A stretch of 25,694 nt of DNA, from contig NZ_MUXV01000020.1 in NCBI RefSeq assembly GCF_002014975.1, forward strand, positions 1 through 25,694, given 5' to 3'. Source of the stretch: Moraxella bovis. Lineage in GTDB: Bacteria; Pseudomonadota; Gammaproteobacteria; Pseudomonadales; Moraxellaceae. Under the pieces are notes generated by a model. That model worked only from the letters and a program-made list of their open reading frames with translations. It searched no databases and was not told the origin of the DNA. Of the stretch, positions 7,183 through 16,218 are shown piece after piece. Position 1 is the first letter of the stretch. Each line of letters begins with the position of its first letter. A program made the position numbers and the translations under genes.

Positions 7183-7869
7183 CTAACTCCGACCAGTACG
7201 CTGTGCCATGGTGTACTCATGAGCAAATACACCCGTTAGCTCCTCACAAAACAGCGCCCGAGACTCGTACAACGCTCCTGCCTTGGCGCTAAAATGGTTA
7301 AAGGCAAGACTGGCAGGAATGGCGGCAAATAACCCCATGGCGGTGGCAATCAAGGCTTCGGCAATACCAGGGGCGACGGTAGCAAGACTCACGCTCTCAG
7401 CACTAGATAACCCAATAAAAGCGGTCATAATCCCCCACACTGTGCCAAACAGTCCGATATAAGGCGAGACTGATGCGATACTGGCTAAGGTTGCCAAGCC
7501 TTGCTCTAATACGGCTTGTTGTTTGCCAATGGCGACTTTAAATTTACGCTCAACACTGTCTAGCGTGTCGGCTTGCATTGCCCCTGATTTTTGGGCTTTT
7601 AAAAACTCGCCATAACCGACAAAAAACACCTGCTCTAAGCCGGTGCGTTCAAGCTCATTGGCAACTGAGCTGTACTGTTTGGCAAGGGTGTTGCCTGACC
7701 ATAGCCACGCTTCAAAATCATTATCAAAGCGTTTAGCACTGCCAAGTTTGGCGGACAGGTGAAAAATCAACCCCCAACCAATTAATGATAGGAGCAGTAG
7801 CAATCCCATGACCAGTTGCACCAGCAAACTGGCTTCTAAAATCAAATCTAAAACGTTAAGTTCGCTCAT
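7183..7869 (-). CDS. tolQ: Tol-Pal system protein TolQ
   Basis: TolQ (ExbB/TolQ/MotA family), 228 residues from the ATG at 7869; E. coli TolQ has 230. It has three membrane segments: an N-terminal helix (LVQLVMGLLLLLSLIGWGLIF), a second with ASVSPYIGLFGTVWGIMTAF, and a third with GIAEALIATAMGLFAAIPASLAF. The last two contain the signature Gly/Thr pattern that lines the channel. TolQ is the pentameric motor subunit. I prefer the ATG at 7869 (MSELNVLDL) to a TTG 18 nt upstream, because it matches the usual TolQ length and the putative -10 box leaves a leader of about 20 nt. It is the first gene of tolQRA here; the ybgC gene that often precedes it is absent at this locus. Confidence 0.95.
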   Translation of the reverse strand: MSELNVLDLILEASLLVQLVMGLLLLLSLIGWGLIFHLSAKLGSAKRFDNDFEAWLWSGNTLAKQYSSVANELERTGLEQVFFVGYGEFLKAQKSGAMQADTLDSVERKFKVAIGKQQAVLEQGLATLASIASVSPYIGLFGTVWGIMTAFIGLSSAESVSLATVAPGIAEALIATAMGLFAAIPASLAFNHFSAKAGALYESRALFCEELTGVFAHEYTMAQRTGRS

Positions 7870-7896
7870 CGTATAAAATTTTGCCAAAAATGGCTT

Positions 7897-7922
7897 ATTA
7901 TAGCTGGTTTTTTAAAAAACCA
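7897..7922 (-). promoter_or_regulatory. tolQ -10 box with adjacent 18-bp perfect palindrome
   Basis: On the minus strand, TATAAT (7902-7897) is a consensus -10 box about 28 nt before the tolQ ATG. Immediately upstream is TGGTTTTTTAAAAAACCA (7905-7922), a perfect 18-bp palindrome filling the normal spacer and reaching the -35 position. No good -35 hexamer is present at 16-18 nt. This fits an operator or intrinsically bent DNA at an activator-dependent promoter, but no regulator can be named. Confidence 0.45.
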
Positions 7923-8027
7923 CACCAAAAAGTGTGCCTAAGTTTACAAACGGTATGAAAATTATCCTTAATGCCAGTGGCACGGCTTGTAAATCCTTGC
8001 ATAAGCCCCATTTATCTGATTTTTAGA

Positions 8028-11000
8028 ATGATTAATGATAACACAACAATGCCAAATGCAACCCAAAATCCCAACACTCTTCTACTCGCCAAAGACCGCC
8101 ACATCGCTCATCGCTTAGAGCGTGAGTTGCGTGGCAATTTTCCTGCCGACATCAAGGCCAAAAAACAAGCCCAGCTTGATAGTATCATTGAGCGTTCTAG
8201 TCAGGCGGTACAAGCTCGTATGGACAGCGTGCCGTCTGATTTAAAGGATAAGCTCAATGCCGATTTGCCCGTTACCGCCCGAGCCGATGAGATTATCCGT
8301 GCGATACAGAACAATCAAGTCATCATCGTGGCAGGCGAGACAGGCTCGGGCAAAACCACTCAGCTCCCCAAACTTGTCATGCTCGCAGGACGGGGCATCA
8401 CAGGGCAAATCGGACACACTCAGCCCAGACGGCTTGCCGCTCGCAGTGTTGCCATGCGAATTGCAGACGAGCTTGGCGAGAGTTTGGGGCAGACGGTGAG
8501 TTTTAAGGTGCGATTTACCGAGCAGGGCAGTCGTGATAGCCTTATCAAACTCATGACGGACGGTATTTTGCTTGCCGAGCTGGGGTCGGACAAGTTTTTG
8601 ACACGCTATGACACCATTATCATTGACGAAGCGCACGAGCGTAGCTTAAATATTGACTTTATTTTGGGTTATTTAAAACGCCTACTGCCAAAACGCCCTG
8701 ATTTAAAGGTCATCATCACGTCAGCCACCCTAGACACCGCCCGTTTTGCCGAGTATTTTAAGGCGTCCGTAAAAGGCGATGTGCCGATTATCAACGTAGA
8801 AGGGCGAAGCTATCCTGTGGAGACCCGCTATCGCCCCTTGATAGATGAGATTGTCAAAAGCCATGACGATGACGCTTTTGATGACATGGAAGACAAGCTC
8901 CCCAGAGCCTTGACGTCTGCCGTTGCCGAGTGTTTTGATGACGCACGCACCGAAGGACACCCAAGCTCATCGGACATTTTGATTTTTGCCAGTACCGAAG
9001 CCGAGATTCGTGAGATACAGGACATTTTAACCGCTCACGCACCGCCCCACACCGAGATTTTGCCCTTGTTTGCCCGCCAAAGTTTTGCCGAACAACAGTG
9101 TATTTTTAAGCCCACAGGGGGTAGGCGGATTATCATTTCAACCAACGTTGCCGAGACCGCCTTGACCGTGCCAAACATCCGCTATGTCATTGATTTGGGT
9201 TTTGCACGGATTAGCCGTTATAATTACCGCTCACGCATTCAGCGTTTGCCTATTGAAGCCATTAGCCAAGCGGCGGCGAACCAGCGAGCGGGACGTTGTG
9301 GACGGATTGGGGACGGTGTGTGCATACGTTTGTACTCTAAAGAAGATTTTGACAGCCGTCCGCCTTTTACCGAGCCTGAGATTTTGCGTACCAATTTGGC
9401 AAGCGTGATTTTGCAAATGGAGCATTTGGGGCTGGGCGATGTGGCAGAATTTGATTTTATCACACCGCCTGATTTACGCCTTGTCAATGACGGACGAAAA
9501 CTCCTACACGAGCTTGGGGCGTTATCCGACACGCCAACCAAAACCGCCTTTAAAAAAGCCCTAAAAGGAAAAACGAGCAAACAAAAACACTCCGCTTTGA
9601 CCGACATTGGCAAAAAAATGGCTCGTATGCCGATAGACCCATGCCTTGCCCGTATGCTCATCGCAGGGCATGAATTTGCCTGCCTTGACAAAATGCTCAT
9701 CATCGTCTCCGCCCTTGCCGTGCAAGACGTGCGTGAACGCCCTGCCGATAAACAGTCGCAAGCTGACCAAAAGCACGCCCTGTTTCGCCGTGAAAATTCG
9801 GACTTTTTGTTTTATGTAGAATTGTTTAACGTACTGTTTAGCGCCCATGAAATGCACGGTGGCGATAAGCTGACTGGCAACGGACGCAAGAATTTTGCCA
9901 AAAAGCATTATTTGTCATTTCCACGCATCAAAGAATGGCAAAAAACGCATGAACAGCTTAGTCAAATGGTGGCAGATTTGGGTTATCAGATTGCTGATAA
10001 TGACAATAAAATTGACGATAATAATACCAAAAAAGCTGATGATAAAAAAGATGCCCCAAAAGGTCGCATTGGCTTAAAAGGCGGTAAAAAAGCTAAGGTA
10101 GGAAACAGTGCGATTTTAGCCAGTTTAAAAGAACAAGGCAAAACCAAACTGCAATTTAGCGAAGATTATACCAGCATTCATCGGGCGTTATTGACGGCAC
10201 TGCTATCTTTTGTTGCTCACAAAACCGACACGGTGGGCGAGTATCTCATGACCAAAAACCAAAAGGCACGTATTTTTCCTGCCAGCACCTTGCATAAAAA
10301 AGGAGCAGAATGGGTGCTCGCCTTTGAAGTGGTGGAAACTTCACAAGTGTATATGCGTACACTTTCCAAGATTGAACCTGAGTGGATTTTGTCGGCAGGC
10401 AAAAATCTTTTAAAATACCATTATTTTGAGCCACATTGGTCAAAAAAAGCCGGAAGAGTGCAAGCCTATGCTCAGATTAGCCTGTTTGGGCTGATTATTG
10501 TTCATAAACAATTGGTCAATTATGAAACCATTGACCTGACCGCAAGCCGTGAGATATTTATCCGTGATGCTTTGGTGGGGGACGTACAGGACAGCCAAGC
10601 GGACGAGCGATACCCTAAAGCCCTGCCGTTTTTGACCCACAACCGCCAAAAAATCAAAGACGTGGGCGACACCGAAGACAAGCTAAGACGGCGAGATTTA
10701 CTCGTGGACGAAGAGCGACTTTATGAATTTTATGATGATAAAATTCCGCCCCACATTGCGTCCGCCAAAGCCTTTGAAGATTGGCTTGGCAAGGTAGGCG
10801 ATGATGAGTTTTTAAAATTTAAAGACGAAGATGTCGTAAACAGTGTCGTCAATGTCGGACAAGAATTTCCCAAATTTTGGCAAGTGGGGGCAGTCAAATT
10901 CCCCTTGTCCTATGTCTTTGACCCAAGCTCGGACGATGACGGCGTAAGCGTCAAAGTGGGGGCAGGGGCATTGTCTCAGCTTGATGGTGTGGATTTATTG

Positions 11001-12257
11001 TGGGGTGTGGCAGGGTGGCGGTTTGAGCTTGTGTCAGGGCTATTAAAAACCTTGCCAAAAGACATTCGCCGAAAAATCGTCCCCATTCCTGACACCGCCC
11101 ACGCCCTGATGGACAAACTTACGCAGGGCAATGGCGTGGGACTTTTAGACCAACTTTGTCATAATCTGCTTAGAATGGGCGTAAAAGTGGGGGCGGACGA
11201 TTTTAAGATTCATGAGATTGATAAATATTTACAGCCCTTGATTTGCGTGCTTGATGACAAGGGGCGAGTGATTGAAAAAGGGCGAGATTTGGAAAAATTG
11301 CAAGCCAAGTACCGCACGCACGCCCAAGTACAGACCGTGTCCGAAGGCATTCACGACAGCTTCCCTGAGCATTTTGACTTTATCAAAACTCGTCATCATA
11401 AGGGCATGGTAACACAAGCCTTTTTTGCCCTAAGTCCTGATGAGACGGGCAAAGTAGCGGTGATGGAATTTGGCGACTTGACAGGGGCATTAGCCATGCA
11501 TAAAAAAGGCGTGTTGTCGCTTGTCAGGCTGACACTCGGAGCAAAACAAAAACAGCTGACTTCTCAAATTGATAAAGTCTTTAAAATGGCGTTCGCTCCT
11601 TTGGGTGATTTGGAAAAATTAAAAAGCGTGCTGGTGGATGCGACTTTGCAAGCGACTTTTGAAAAATACGCCAAGCCCTTTGTTGATACGAGCGTGCGTA
11701 AAAAGGTGGCGGGCTTTGTGCGTGATGATAAGATGGGCGATTTGCTTGACAAAGTGCCCCTAAATGCAGGCGAGTTTGGGGCGGTTAGGGAGTTGATAAG
11801 CGGTCAGTTTTTGAGCGTGGGACAAGAGATGTTAAAGGTCTTAAAGGACATTTACACCACTTGGCAAACGGTGCGGGGACAGCTTTTGATGCTTGACCGT
11901 GATATTTTTGGCGAGAGCATTGATGACATTGAAGACCAGCTTGATGATTTGTGTTTGGGCGATTTTGTTTATCGTGTGCCTTATGAGGCTTGGCGACAGT
12001 ATCCCCGTTATTTGGGGGCATTAAAGGTGCGTCTTGACCGTTTGCCGAACAATCTGGACAATGATTTGGACGGGGTGTATGCCCTTGATGAGCATATGGA
12101 AAGGCTGGCAAACCGCATTCACGACCCAAAAATCAGCGAGTATCGCTGGCTTGTGGAAGAATACCGCATACAACTGTTTTCCCAACCCATGAAAACGGCG
12201 GTGCCTGTCTCGGCAAAACGACTCGACAAGGTGTGGGCGAGTGTGATGACTAGGTAG
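8028..12257 (+). CDS. hrpA: ATP-dependent RNA helicase HrpA (DEAH box)
   Basis: A very long DEAH-box helicase of about 1409 residues; E. coli HrpA has 1300. Motifs in order: Walker A GETGSGKTTQLP (about residue 103), TQPRRLAAR, the DEAH box IIIDEAHERS (about 198-207), SAT (ITSATLD), STNVAETALTVPNI and QRAGRCGR. The helicase-associated and OB-fold regions follow, then the long C-terminal DUF3418-type domain particular to HrpA. It is implicated in mRNA processing and in rescuing stalled or collided ribosomes. A Lys/Asp-rich low-complexity insert lies near residues 645-690 (DNDNKIDDNN, RIGLKGGKKAK). The start is uncertain: 7971, 8028 and 8049 are in-frame ATGs and none has a strong ribosome-binding site. 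8028 is a compromise. The next gene starts 3 nt after the stop. The gene is divergent from tolQ. Confidence 0.94.
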   Translation: MINDNTTMPNATQNPNTLLLAKDRHIAHRLERELRGNFPADIKAKKQAQLDSIIERSSQAVQARMDSVPSDLKDKLNADLPVTARADEIIRAIQNNQVIIVAGETGSGKTTQLPKLVMLAGRGITGQIGHTQPRRLAARSVAMRIADELGESLGQTVSFKVRFTEQGSRDSLIKLMTDGILLAELGSDKFLTRYDTIIIDEAHERSLNIDFILGYLKRLLPKRPDLKVIITSATLDTARFAEYFKASVKGDVPIINVEGRSYPVETRYRPLIDEIVKSHDDDAFDDMEDKLPRALTSAVAECFDDARTEGHPSSSDILIFASTEAEIREIQDILTAHAPPHTEILPLFARQSFAEQQCIFKPTGGRRIIISTNVAETALTVPNIRYVIDLGFARISRYNYRSRIQRLPIEAISQAAANQRAGRCGRIGDGVCIRLYSKEDFDSRPPFTEPEILRTNLASVILQMEHLGLGDVAEFDFITPPDLRLVNDGRKLLHELGALSDTPTKTAFKKALKGKTSKQKHSALTDIGKKMARMPIDPCLARMLIAGHEFACLDKMLIIVSALAVQDVRERPADKQSQADQKHALFRRENSDFLFYVELFNVLFSAHEMHGGDKLTGNGRKNFAKKHYLSFPRIKEWQKTHEQLSQMVADLGYQIADNDNKIDDNNTKKADDKKDAPKGRIGLKGGKKAKVGNSAILASLKEQGKTKLQFSEDYTSIHRALLTALLSFVAHKTDTVGEYLMTKNQKARIFPASTLHKKGAEWVLAFEVVETSQVYMRTLSKIEPEWILSAGKNLLKYHYFEPHWSKKAGRVQAYAQISLFGLIIVHKQLVNYETIDLTASREIFIRDALVGDVQDSQADERYPKALPFLTHNRQKIKDVGDTEDKLRRRDLLVDEERLYEFYDDKIPPHIASAKAFEDWLGKVGDDEFLKFKDEDVVNSVVNVGQEFPKFWQVGAVKFPLSYVFDPSSDDDGVSVKVGAGALSQLDGVDLLWGVAGWRFELVSGLLKTLPKDIRRKIVPIPDTAHALMDKLTQGNGVGLLDQLCHNLLRMGVKVGADDFKIHEIDKYLQPLICVLDDKGRVIEKGRDLEKLQAKYRTHAQVQTVSEGIHDSFPEHFDFIKTRHHKGMVTQAFFALSPDETGKVAVMEFGDLTGALAMHKKGVLSLVRLTLGAKQKQLTSQIDKVFKMAFAPLGDLEKLKSVLVDATLQATFEKYAKPFVDTSVRKKVAGFVRDDKMGDLLDKVPLNAGEFGAVRELISGQFLSVGQEMLKVLKDIYTTWQTVRGQLLMLDRDIFGESIDDIEDQLDDLCLGDFVYRVPYEAWRQYPRYLGALKVRLDRLPNNLDNDLDGVYALDEHMERLANRIHDPKISEYRWLVEEYRIQLFSQPMKTAVPVSAKRLDKVWASVMTR

Positions 12258-12260
12258 GGT

Positions 12261-12985
12261 ATGAAAAATTTGTTATTATTATCAGGCATGGACGGCACAG
12301 GGATTTTATTTCGTCCATTGCTTGATGAATTAAATCAATCAGATGTCAATTATCGCATTGCCATTTATGATTTTAATGCTTGTCATATTAAAGATAATAA
12401 CAATCAAGCATTAGAATATCAAGCTGATAAAATTGTCAAGTTTATTCATGGTAATTTTGGATATGAGTCTTTTGTGGTGGTGTTTGAATCTTATTCATCG
12501 CTGTTTGTGCCTTATTTATTAAAATGCCAATTAGCTATTGAAAAGATTTATATTATCGGTGGGTTTTTGGCATGTCCGTCTGTATTGGCAAAATTTGGAC
12601 TTTTCATCAATCCTGCATGGGCGAGATTATTGCCAAATCAATTATTGGGATTTCTATTATTTCGTCATTGGGCAAATGAGGAATTGATTGGCTTATTTCG
12701 TGAAGTGTTGGCAGTCATTAGTAGTCCTGCCATTTTACCCTTGTTTAAAAAGCGTCTATCCAATATCGCTCATGCCAAAATCCCAAGCCATTTACCAAAA
12801 TCATCAGTCCCTTGCGTATATGTATCGGCAAGGTGTGATGATTTGGTTGATAAAAAGCAGGATTGGCATTTGGGACGATGTTTGAGAATATTGACTTTTT
12901 AGTCATTGATGGCACGCACTTTTTATTACAAACCAATCCCAAATTTTTGGCAGAGAGATTAAACTTAAAAATAAAACGGATTTAA
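12261..12985 (+). pseudogene. Alpha/beta hydrolase-like protein, frameshifted near the 3' end
   Basis: The open frame 12261-12902 encodes 213 residues starting MKNLLLLSGMDGTGILF, the usual opening of a group of small alpha/beta hydrolases. VFESYSSLFVPYLL would be a degenerate nucleophile elbow (E-S-Y-S). The natural C-terminus appears to continue in other frames: SRIGIWDDV in the second frame, then FENIDFLVIDGTHFLLQTN (the His-containing end expected of this fold) in the third, stopping at 12985. Two single-base changes, in the A5 run 12852-12856 and the T3 run 12881-12883, would join all three pieces. It follows hrpA by 3 nt and its 3' end overlaps the end of hflX. The frame is AT-richer than hrpA, suggesting acquired or relaxed DNA. 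Function is unknown. Confidence 0.6.
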
Positions 12986-14359
12986 TTCGTCATTATTATC
13001 ATCATTGGGTTTGATATTTACTTTTTCAAACTCCTCCAATACAGGCAAAAGACTGTTTGCCTCATGTGGTGGCAATACATCAAAGGCATTAAGATGATAT
13101 TTGCCGAGTAGCTCTTTTAATTTGTCTTTGGCAAGGCGAACCGTCAGCATTTCATGTCCAGTTTCATCAAATTCACTATGAGTAATGACCCCAAGCTCAT
13201 GCAAGGCGTTTTTTAATTGTCCTGCGTGATAGGGTAGGGTTAAGTAAAAATACGACAAGCTCCCCACCAAAAGTTCCTGCACCGCTTGGGTTAGTTCATT
13301 GATACCCAAATTTGCATGAGCCGACACATAAACACGGTGGGGTGTGGTAGCATCCTTATAATGAATGGTGGGCTTTTCTTTGGTTTTGTCGATTTTGTTA
13401 TGGACAAGCAAGACAGGGGCGGTTGCACCAATTTCATGAAGGACGCTATTAACTGCGTCAATCTGCTCGTGCATGTTGGGACTGCTATTGTCAATAATAT
13501 GCAATAACAAATCCGCCTCCAAAGTCTCTTCTAGCGTGGCGTGAAAGCTCTCCACAAGTTCGTGTGGCAGATTTTGCACAAAGCCGACCGTATCCGCCAG
13601 CACCACTTTGCCCACGCCTTGCCAGTCAATTTGACGCAAAGTGGGGTCAAGCGTGGCAAACAACTGGTCAGCACTGTAAATGTTCTCGCCCGTCAAGGCG
13701 TTGAACAGCGTGGATTTGCCCGCATTGGTGTAGCCGACCAGCGAGACGGTGGGCGTGGACGATTTGGTGCGTTTGGCTCGTCCGATTTGGCGAGTTTGCT
13801 TGACTTTGGCGAGCTTGGCTTTGAGCTGACCTACCCGCACTTGGAGTAGCCGTCTGTCGGTTTCAAGCTGGGTTTCGCCGGGGCCCCGTAGCCCAATACC
13901 GCCTTTTTGTTGTCCAAGATGGGCATAGCCACGCACCAGCCTTGACGATAAATGGGTCAGCTGTGCCAATTCCACTTGCAGTTTGCCTTCATAAGTCCTT
14001 GCTCGTTTGGCAAAAATGTCTAAAATCAGCCCCATACGGTCAATGACCTTGCATTGCAAGATTTTTTCCAAATTGCGTTCTTGACTGGGTGTAAGTGTAT
14101 GATTAAAAAGAACTATTTCTGCCCCTGTTTCGGCAACTTTTTGGGCGATTTCGTCCGCCTTGCCCGTCCCTACAAAATATTTGGCAGAAGGTTTGTTCAT
14201 TGTGCCTGTGATTTCGCCCAAAATTTCGGCATCGGCAGAAATGGCAAGTAGGCGAAATTCGTCCAAATCGTTTTGATTGTCGGCAAAATCCAAACTTTTA
14301 AAGGTGCAATGCACCAAAATCGCCTTTTCTGTGTCTTTGTGTTGTTCAAAATAGTGCAA
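12965..14359 (-). CDS. hflX: Ribosome-associated GTPase HflX
   Basis: HflX, 464 residues. It has the HflX N-terminal domain (FVGTGKADEIA about 62-72, NHTLTPSQERNLE about 86-98, and the Gly-rich GGIGLRGPGETQLETDRR about 153-170). The GTPase domain follows: G1 GYTNAGKST (209-217), G3 DTVGFVQNLP, G4 HNKID. HflX binds the 50S subunit and splits stalled 70S ribosomes, especially under heat stress. Translation probably starts at the TTG at 14359, because AAGGA sits 6 nt upstream and the family alignment begins about here. In many gammaproteobacteria hflX follows hfq; here it stands alone, next to an AT-rich repeat region. Its stop codon lies inside the 3' end of the convergent hydrolase remnant. 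Confidence 0.95.
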   Translation of the reverse strand: MHYFEQHKDTEKAILVHCTFKSLDFADNQNDLDEFRLLAISADAEILGEITGTMNKPSAKYFVGTGKADEIAQKVAETGAEIVLFNHTLTPSQERNLEKILQCKVIDRMGLILDIFAKRARTYEGKLQVELAQLTHLSSRLVRGYAHLGQQKGGIGLRGPGETQLETDRRLLQVRVGQLKAKLAKVKQTRQIGRAKRTKSSTPTVSLVGYTNAGKSTLFNALTGENIYSADQLFATLDPTLRQIDWQGVGKVVLADTVGFVQNLPHELVESFHATLEETLEADLLLHIIDNSSPNMHEQIDAVNSVLHEIGATAPVLLVHNKIDKTKEKPTIHYKDATTPHRVYVSAHANLGINELTQAVQELLVGSLSYFYLTLPYHAGQLKNALHELGVITHSEFDETGHEMLTVRLAKDKLKELLGKYHLNAFDVLPPHEANSLLPVLEEFEKVNIKPNDDNNDELNPFYF

Positions 14360-14529
14360 AGTTTTTCCTTAACAAGGATTTTAAAATAAAGTATAATGGC
14401 ATAATTAAAAATTTTTTTCAAGGTTTATTGTGCAATAAAAATTATTTTTTAAAGTTGATTAGATTGTGGTTTTTTAAATGAAAAAAATAATAAGTTATCA
14501 ATTTTGCTATTTTTTAAAATTAAGTTTGG

Positions 14530-14888
14530 TAAGGTGCGTATCAAGAACTATTAAAAGTTAATAACTAAAAATGGTAATTTAATTATTTTATTTTTTAATT
14601 TGGATTTTAAGGTGTGTATCACACACGATTAAAAATCATCATTATAAGATTATATCTTAATGGTTTTTATATTAAAAAATAATCGATAAGTTAAATAAGG
14701 TGTTGTGTAATACGCACCTTATGATTATCAAAATAAACCAATTTTTAAATCATTGTTATTTTAAAAAAATACAATGATTTTAATAAAATTATCTGTTATA
14801 ATAATTGCCATATTCAACTATAAGATATGTACCATACACCACTTTTGGACTAATTCTTTTTAATGGTGCGTAATACGCACCTTACGCC
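14530..14888. repeat. Cluster of AAGGTGCGTA-type palindromic repeats in the hflX-folP gap
   Basis: The 600-nt gap between hflX and folP has no convincing gene. It holds at least four related units with consensus close to TAAGGTGCGTATTACGCACC followed by ATTAAA. They lie at 14530-14556 (plus), 14608-14634 (plus), 14696-14721 (both ends TAAGG/CCTTA, minus-like) and 14861-14888 (minus). A weaker fifth is at 14822-14841. Each is itself an imperfect palindrome (for example GGTGCGTAATACGCACC). Plus and minus units could also pair with each other across 100-350 nt. DNA between them is extremely AT-rich. Confidence 0.7.
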
Positions 14889-14959
14889 AAAAATGAAATT
14901 TTTGTCATTTGGCATCACTTAAATCAGCAACAAACCGAACTTTATTTGGAAAATTTAAA

Positions 14960-15880
14960 ATGACCGACTTTAACGAAACCCCAAACCCCTTATTCGCCCC
15001 TTTGCCCAATTTTGCCTTATCCGCCAATGGCAAAATTTTAAATTTATCCAAACCCAGAATAATGGGCATTTTAAATGTTACGCCCGATTCTTTTTCGGAC
15101 GGTGGGCAATTTACCGCCACCCACACCGCCCTTGCCCGAGTGGACGAAATGCTACGGCAAGGGGCAGACATTATTGACATTGGAGCGGAATCCACTCGCC
15201 CCAATGCCACGCCTGTTACAGACGATTTGGAGCTGGCTCGTCTAACGCCCATTGTCCGTGAAATCAAAAAAACCTACCCCAATCTTTGGCTGTCCATTGA
15301 CACGAGTAACCCGGCCGTTATGGCACAAATGGCGGATTTGGGGGCGGACATTTGGAACGATGTGCGGGGGCTGTCAAGGGCGGGGGCGGTAGAGACGGCA
15401 AGTCGTTTGGCTTTGCCTGTCGTCTTAATGCACAGTCGGGGCGAGCCTCTCACAATGGACAAAATGGCGGTGTATGACGATGTGCTAGCCGAAGTGTCGG
15501 CGGAGCTTGGGGGCTTGGTGGATAAGGCGGTGCAAGCGGGCGTTCGGCGAGAAAACATCGTCCTTGATGTGGGTATGGGCTTTGCCAAAGAATACGGGCA
15601 TCATATTGATATTGCTAAGAATTTGGGTGAATTTGGCAAATTGGGTTATCCGATGTTGTTTGGCGTATCTCGTAAACGCTTTGTTGGCGAAATTTTGGCG
15701 GAGAGCGGTATTGAAACCCTAGCAAACACCAATCCTGCCGAGCGAGATACCGCCAGCACCGCCCTTGCTCTCTTTGCGGTGGCACAGGGGGTAGGCATTG
15801 TGCGGACGCATAATGTGGCACAGGTGGCACAAAGTTTGGCGGTGTGGTATTCGCTTTCGGATAGGGTTGATGACGATTGA
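14960..15880 (+). CDS. folP: Dihydropteroate synthase
   Basis: Dihydropteroate synthase, 306 residues, slightly longer than E. coli FolP (282) because of an N-terminal extension. It condenses p-aminobenzoate with hydroxymethyl-dihydropterin diphosphate in folate synthesis and is the target of sulfonamides. Visible motifs are RIMGILNVTPDSFSDGG (about 34-50), DIIDIGAESTRP (loop 2), SIDTSNPAVM, DIWNDVRGLS, VVLMHSRGEP, VLDVGMGFAKE, LFGVSRKRF and the C-terminal GVGIVRTHNV. All substrate-binding motifs are intact. I chose the ATG at 14960 over the TTG at 14909, since the TTG lies in repeat-adjacent sequence and GGA precedes the ATG. No folP-glmM pair is seen; downstream DNA is non-coding or low-confidence. 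Confidence 0.95.
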   Translation: MTDFNETPNPLFAPLPNFALSANGKILNLSKPRIMGILNVTPDSFSDGGQFTATHTALARVDEMLRQGADIIDIGAESTRPNATPVTDDLELARLTPIVREIKKTYPNLWLSIDTSNPAVMAQMADLGADIWNDVRGLSRAGAVETASRLALPVVLMHSRGEPLTMDKMAVYDDVLAEVSAELGGLVDKAVQAGVRRENIVLDVGMGFAKEYGHHIDIAKNLGEFGKLGYPMLFGVSRKRFVGEILAESGIETLANTNPAERDTASTALALFAVAQGVGIVRTHNVAQVAQSLAVWYSLSDRVDDD

Positions 15881-16043
15881 TAAAGGGCTTGCGTATTTGC
15901 AATTTTTGGCGTTTTTGACATTTTTGGTGGGGATAATAAAATATATGATTAGAAATCAGATATTTTTTATTTGCATTGGAATGAAATACCCAAAAGCCAC
16001 AAAAATAGAAATGGTATTGGCGATGGTTGGTATTGCTTTTTAA
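15870..16043 (+). CDS. Possible small membrane protein overlapping the folP end
   Basis: A 57-codon frame begins ATG at 15870 inside the last codons of folP, with AGGG just upstream. The translation has two hydrophobic stretches (LAYLQFLAFLTFLVGIIKYM and an end MVLAMVGIAF) separated by a short basic loop. I do not recognise the family. The overlap would allow coupled translation with folP. The composition is AT-rich, so the frame could be open by chance. The rest of 15881-16134 shows nothing I can support. Confidence 0.22.
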   Translation: MTIDKGLAYLQFLAFLTFLVGIIKYMIRNQIFFICIGMKYPKATKIEMVLAMVGIAF

Positions 16044-16134
16044 TATAATGATGCTTGTGAGAAATATCTGATTTTTGGGATTTTAAATTAAATATTTTCA
16101 AAAAAAATCAATCCGAAAGTAAGATGTATAGTCT

Positions 16135-16218
16135 GTAGGTTGGGTTGAGATAACGAAACCCAACATTTTAAATCCGAAACTTAAATTGTTGGGTTTGCTA
16201 TCGCTTAACCCAACCTAC
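16135..16218. repeat. TAGGTTGGG-type inverted repeat, intact copy
   Basis: An 84-bp unit whose ends are inverted repeats: GTAGGTTGGGTT at 16135-16146 and AACCCAACCTAC at 16207-16218. Internal arms AACGAAACCCAACA and TGTTGGGTTTGCTATCG are also complementary in part. Units of this general form are scattered through many proteobacterial and other genomes. It contains the stop codon of a short minus-strand remnant (16215-16217). A degenerate copy in the same orientation lies at 17480. Confidence 0.8.

Noticed and set aside
14530..14888. CRISPR array
   Set aside because: Units are imperfect palindromes in mixed orientation with irregular spacing, and no cas genes are present.
15507..15722. Open frames inside folP, and many others inside hrpA, tolA, tolB and proB
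   Set aside because: They overlap genes with clear protein families, lack ribosome-binding sites, and their translations show no family pattern.
15881..16134. glmM or another gene following folP
   Set aside because: No phosphoglucosamine mutase motifs are present; the region is AT-rich with only a low-confidence small frame.
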